Assembly (NCBI GenBank): GCA_021156265.1 | Contig: JAJNBR010000155.1 | Location: forward strand, 1-6,879 | Direction: 5' to 3' | From: Flavipsychrobacter sp. | GTDB lineage: Bacteria > Bacteroidota > Bacteroidia > Chitinophagales > Chitinophagaceae | Length of the DNA: 6,879 bases | In this document: piece by piece, positions 6,103 through 6,879 of the stretch | Position numbering within the stretch: the first letter of the stretch is position 1 | How the letters are laid out: the number at the start of each line of letters is the position of its first letter | Position numbers and translations under genes: made by a program | The notes under the pieces: model-generated | Database searches by the model: none | What the model was told of the DNA's origin: nothing | Seen by the model: only the letters and a program-made list of their open reading frames with translations

Positions 6103-6133
6103 CAAAGCTAAACAATATTATACTTCGTCCTAA
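6103..6133 (-). promoter_or_regulatory. Predicted promoter of the GT-C-like gene
   Basis: Minus-strand TAGCTTTG (6110-6103) fits TAnnTTTG exactly. TTAG (6133-6130), three of four bases of TTTG, lies 19 bases upstream. Transcription would start near 6096, giving a leader of some 20-25 bases to the ATG at 6073. This supports that start over the TTG at 6115. The surrounding 117-base divergent spacer is AT-rich. Confidence 0.5.
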
Positions 6134-6158
6134 TTATTATATTGTAGATATAAATCGC

Positions 6159-6166
6159 TTACTTTG
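6159..6166 (+). promoter_or_regulatory. Possible -7 element of the acyltransferase gene
   Basis: TTACTTTG matches TAnnTTTG in all but the second base and lies 24 bases before the ATG at 6191. No good -33 element is found: the nearest upstream TTG (6142-6144) is only 14 bases away. Weak evidence, given mainly because the short divergent spacer must hold a plus-strand promoter. Confidence 0.25.
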
Positions 6167-6190
6167 CTGAAGAGCCACGTCCCACCGTAG

Positions 6191-6879
6191 ATGCAGCGAA
6201 CAGGCAAACAAGAAAACCGCATAAAAGAGCTGGATGCCCTCAGGGGTATCGCAGCCATTTTTGTAGTACTTTTTCACTTTACACTACACCGCCCCGAAGC
6301 GCCGTCAGGCTTCAGCCTGGGCGTCACCGGCGTCGACCTCTTTTTCATCATCAGCGGTTTCGTTATCCTGATGACCCTGGAAAAGACCGGACATTGGAAA
6401 GATTTTGTGGTTAGCCGTTTTTCACGCTTATATCCCGGGTACTGGACCTGTGTGACCATCACAGCGATAGCTATTGCCGCACATAGTATATACCATAACA
6501 AAGACCTTGGCAACTTTGGGGTGCTTTACCTGGGCAATATGACCATGCTTCAGAAATATCTGAGGATCGCGGATATGGATGGCCCTTACTGGACCATGAT
6601 CGTGGAAATGCTGTTTTATATGCTCATGCTTTCTATCTTCCTTTTGCGAAAGCTGGATATGATAGAACCGATCTTTGCCCTTGCACTTCCGGCAATAGGC
6701 CTTTATAGCCTCGACATTTTTCACGTCCGCTTTCCGCAGCTGAGCTGGATACTTGGCGGCGGCTTTCCGCTTATCAATCATTTTCCGCTATTCTTTTCGG
6801 GCATCCTGTTTTATAAGATAAAGGTCAATGGTCTATCTACAACGCGCCTGGCCTTGCTGGCCGCATGTCTTGGCCTGCA
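6191..6879 (+). CDS. Acyltransferase 3 family membrane protein (OafA/YrhL-like), 3' end off window
   Basis: Integral membrane O-acyltransferase that in this family moves acetyl or other acyl groups onto surface sugars such as O-antigen or exopolysaccharide. The 229 residues present carry the N-terminal hallmarks: ELDALRGIAAIFVVLFH (13-29), holding the R-x10-H motif R18/H29 with the proposed catalytic His; GVDLFFIISGF (47-57); RFSRLYPGYW (76-85); and DGPYWTMIVEMLFY (130-143), the equivalent of the usual WSLxVEEQFY. Several membrane helices follow. Family members have about 330-400 residues in the membrane domain, so roughly a third or more is missing at the right edge, including any C-terminal SGNH domain. 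The ATG is preceded directly by an in-frame TAG, so it is the first possible start. No Shine-Dalgarno is evident. It is divergent from the GT-C-like gene by 117 bases. The acyl donor and target sugar cannot be told. Confidence 0.93.
   Translation, partial: MQRTGKQENRIKELDALRGIAAIFVVLFHFTLHRPEAPSGFSLGVTGVDLFFIISGFVILMTLEKTGHWKDFVVSRFSRLYPGYWTCVTITAIAIAAHSIYHNKDLGNFGVLYLGNMTMLQKYLRIADMDGPYWTMIVEMLFYMLMLSIFLLRKLDMIEPIFALALPAIGLYSLDIFHVRFPQLSWILGGGFPLINHFPLFFSGILFYKIKVNGLSTTRLALLAACLGL

Noticed and set aside
6074..6115. TTG start at 6115 for the GT-C-like protein (14 extra residues)
   Set aside because: The TTG lies upstream of the predicted -7 element, and the ATG at 6073 gives a standard N-terminus.
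6428..6781. Minus-strand open frame of 117 codons
   Set aside because: Antisense to the acyltransferase gene, whose family motifs are clear; the composition looks like a chance frame.

Overview
The window looks like a chromosomal surface-polysaccharide region from a member of the Bacteroidota, perhaps of the Chitinophagaceae type. The reasons are the promoter style (TAnnTTTG at -7 with a TTG/TTTG element near -33), weak or absent Shine-Dalgarno sequences, a tRNA without an encoded CCA end, and protein families typical of that phylum. The exact genus cannot be read from the sequence.

Layout, right to left on the minus strand: a multi-pass membrane protein resembling GT-C glycosyltransferases (6073-4451); a tRNA-Cys(GCA) with its own promoter and a strong intrinsic terminator (4440-4292); then a tight polysaccharide-export operon. 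The operon holds a Wzc-type co-polymerase/tyrosine autokinase (4106-1686), an ABC-2 permease of the Wzm/TagG type (1669-791), and a Wzt/TagH-type ATPase that runs off the left edge (782-1). The intergenic gaps inside the operon are 16 and 8 bases. On the plus strand, an acyltransferase-3 (OafA-like) gene starts at 6191, is divergent from the GT-C-like gene, and runs off the right edge.

How the genes may work together: the permease and ATPase would move a lipid-linked glycan across the inner membrane. The Wzc-like protein would couple assembly to export across the periplasm under control of tyrosine phosphorylation. The GT-C-like protein and the acyltransferase could add sugars or acyl groups from lipid carriers or other donors. 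No outer-membrane Wza-type gene is visible; the position in front of wzc where it often lies is taken by the tRNA.

The most striking feature is the C-terminal tail of the kinase. It has 14 tyrosines in 32 residues, ten of them in an uninterrupted Gly-Tyr dipeptide repeat encoded by an imperfect GGYTAY hexamer array. This is an extreme version of the tyrosine cluster that these kinases autophosphorylate. I see no CRISPR array, insertion sequence, phage gene or clearly new multi-gene system.
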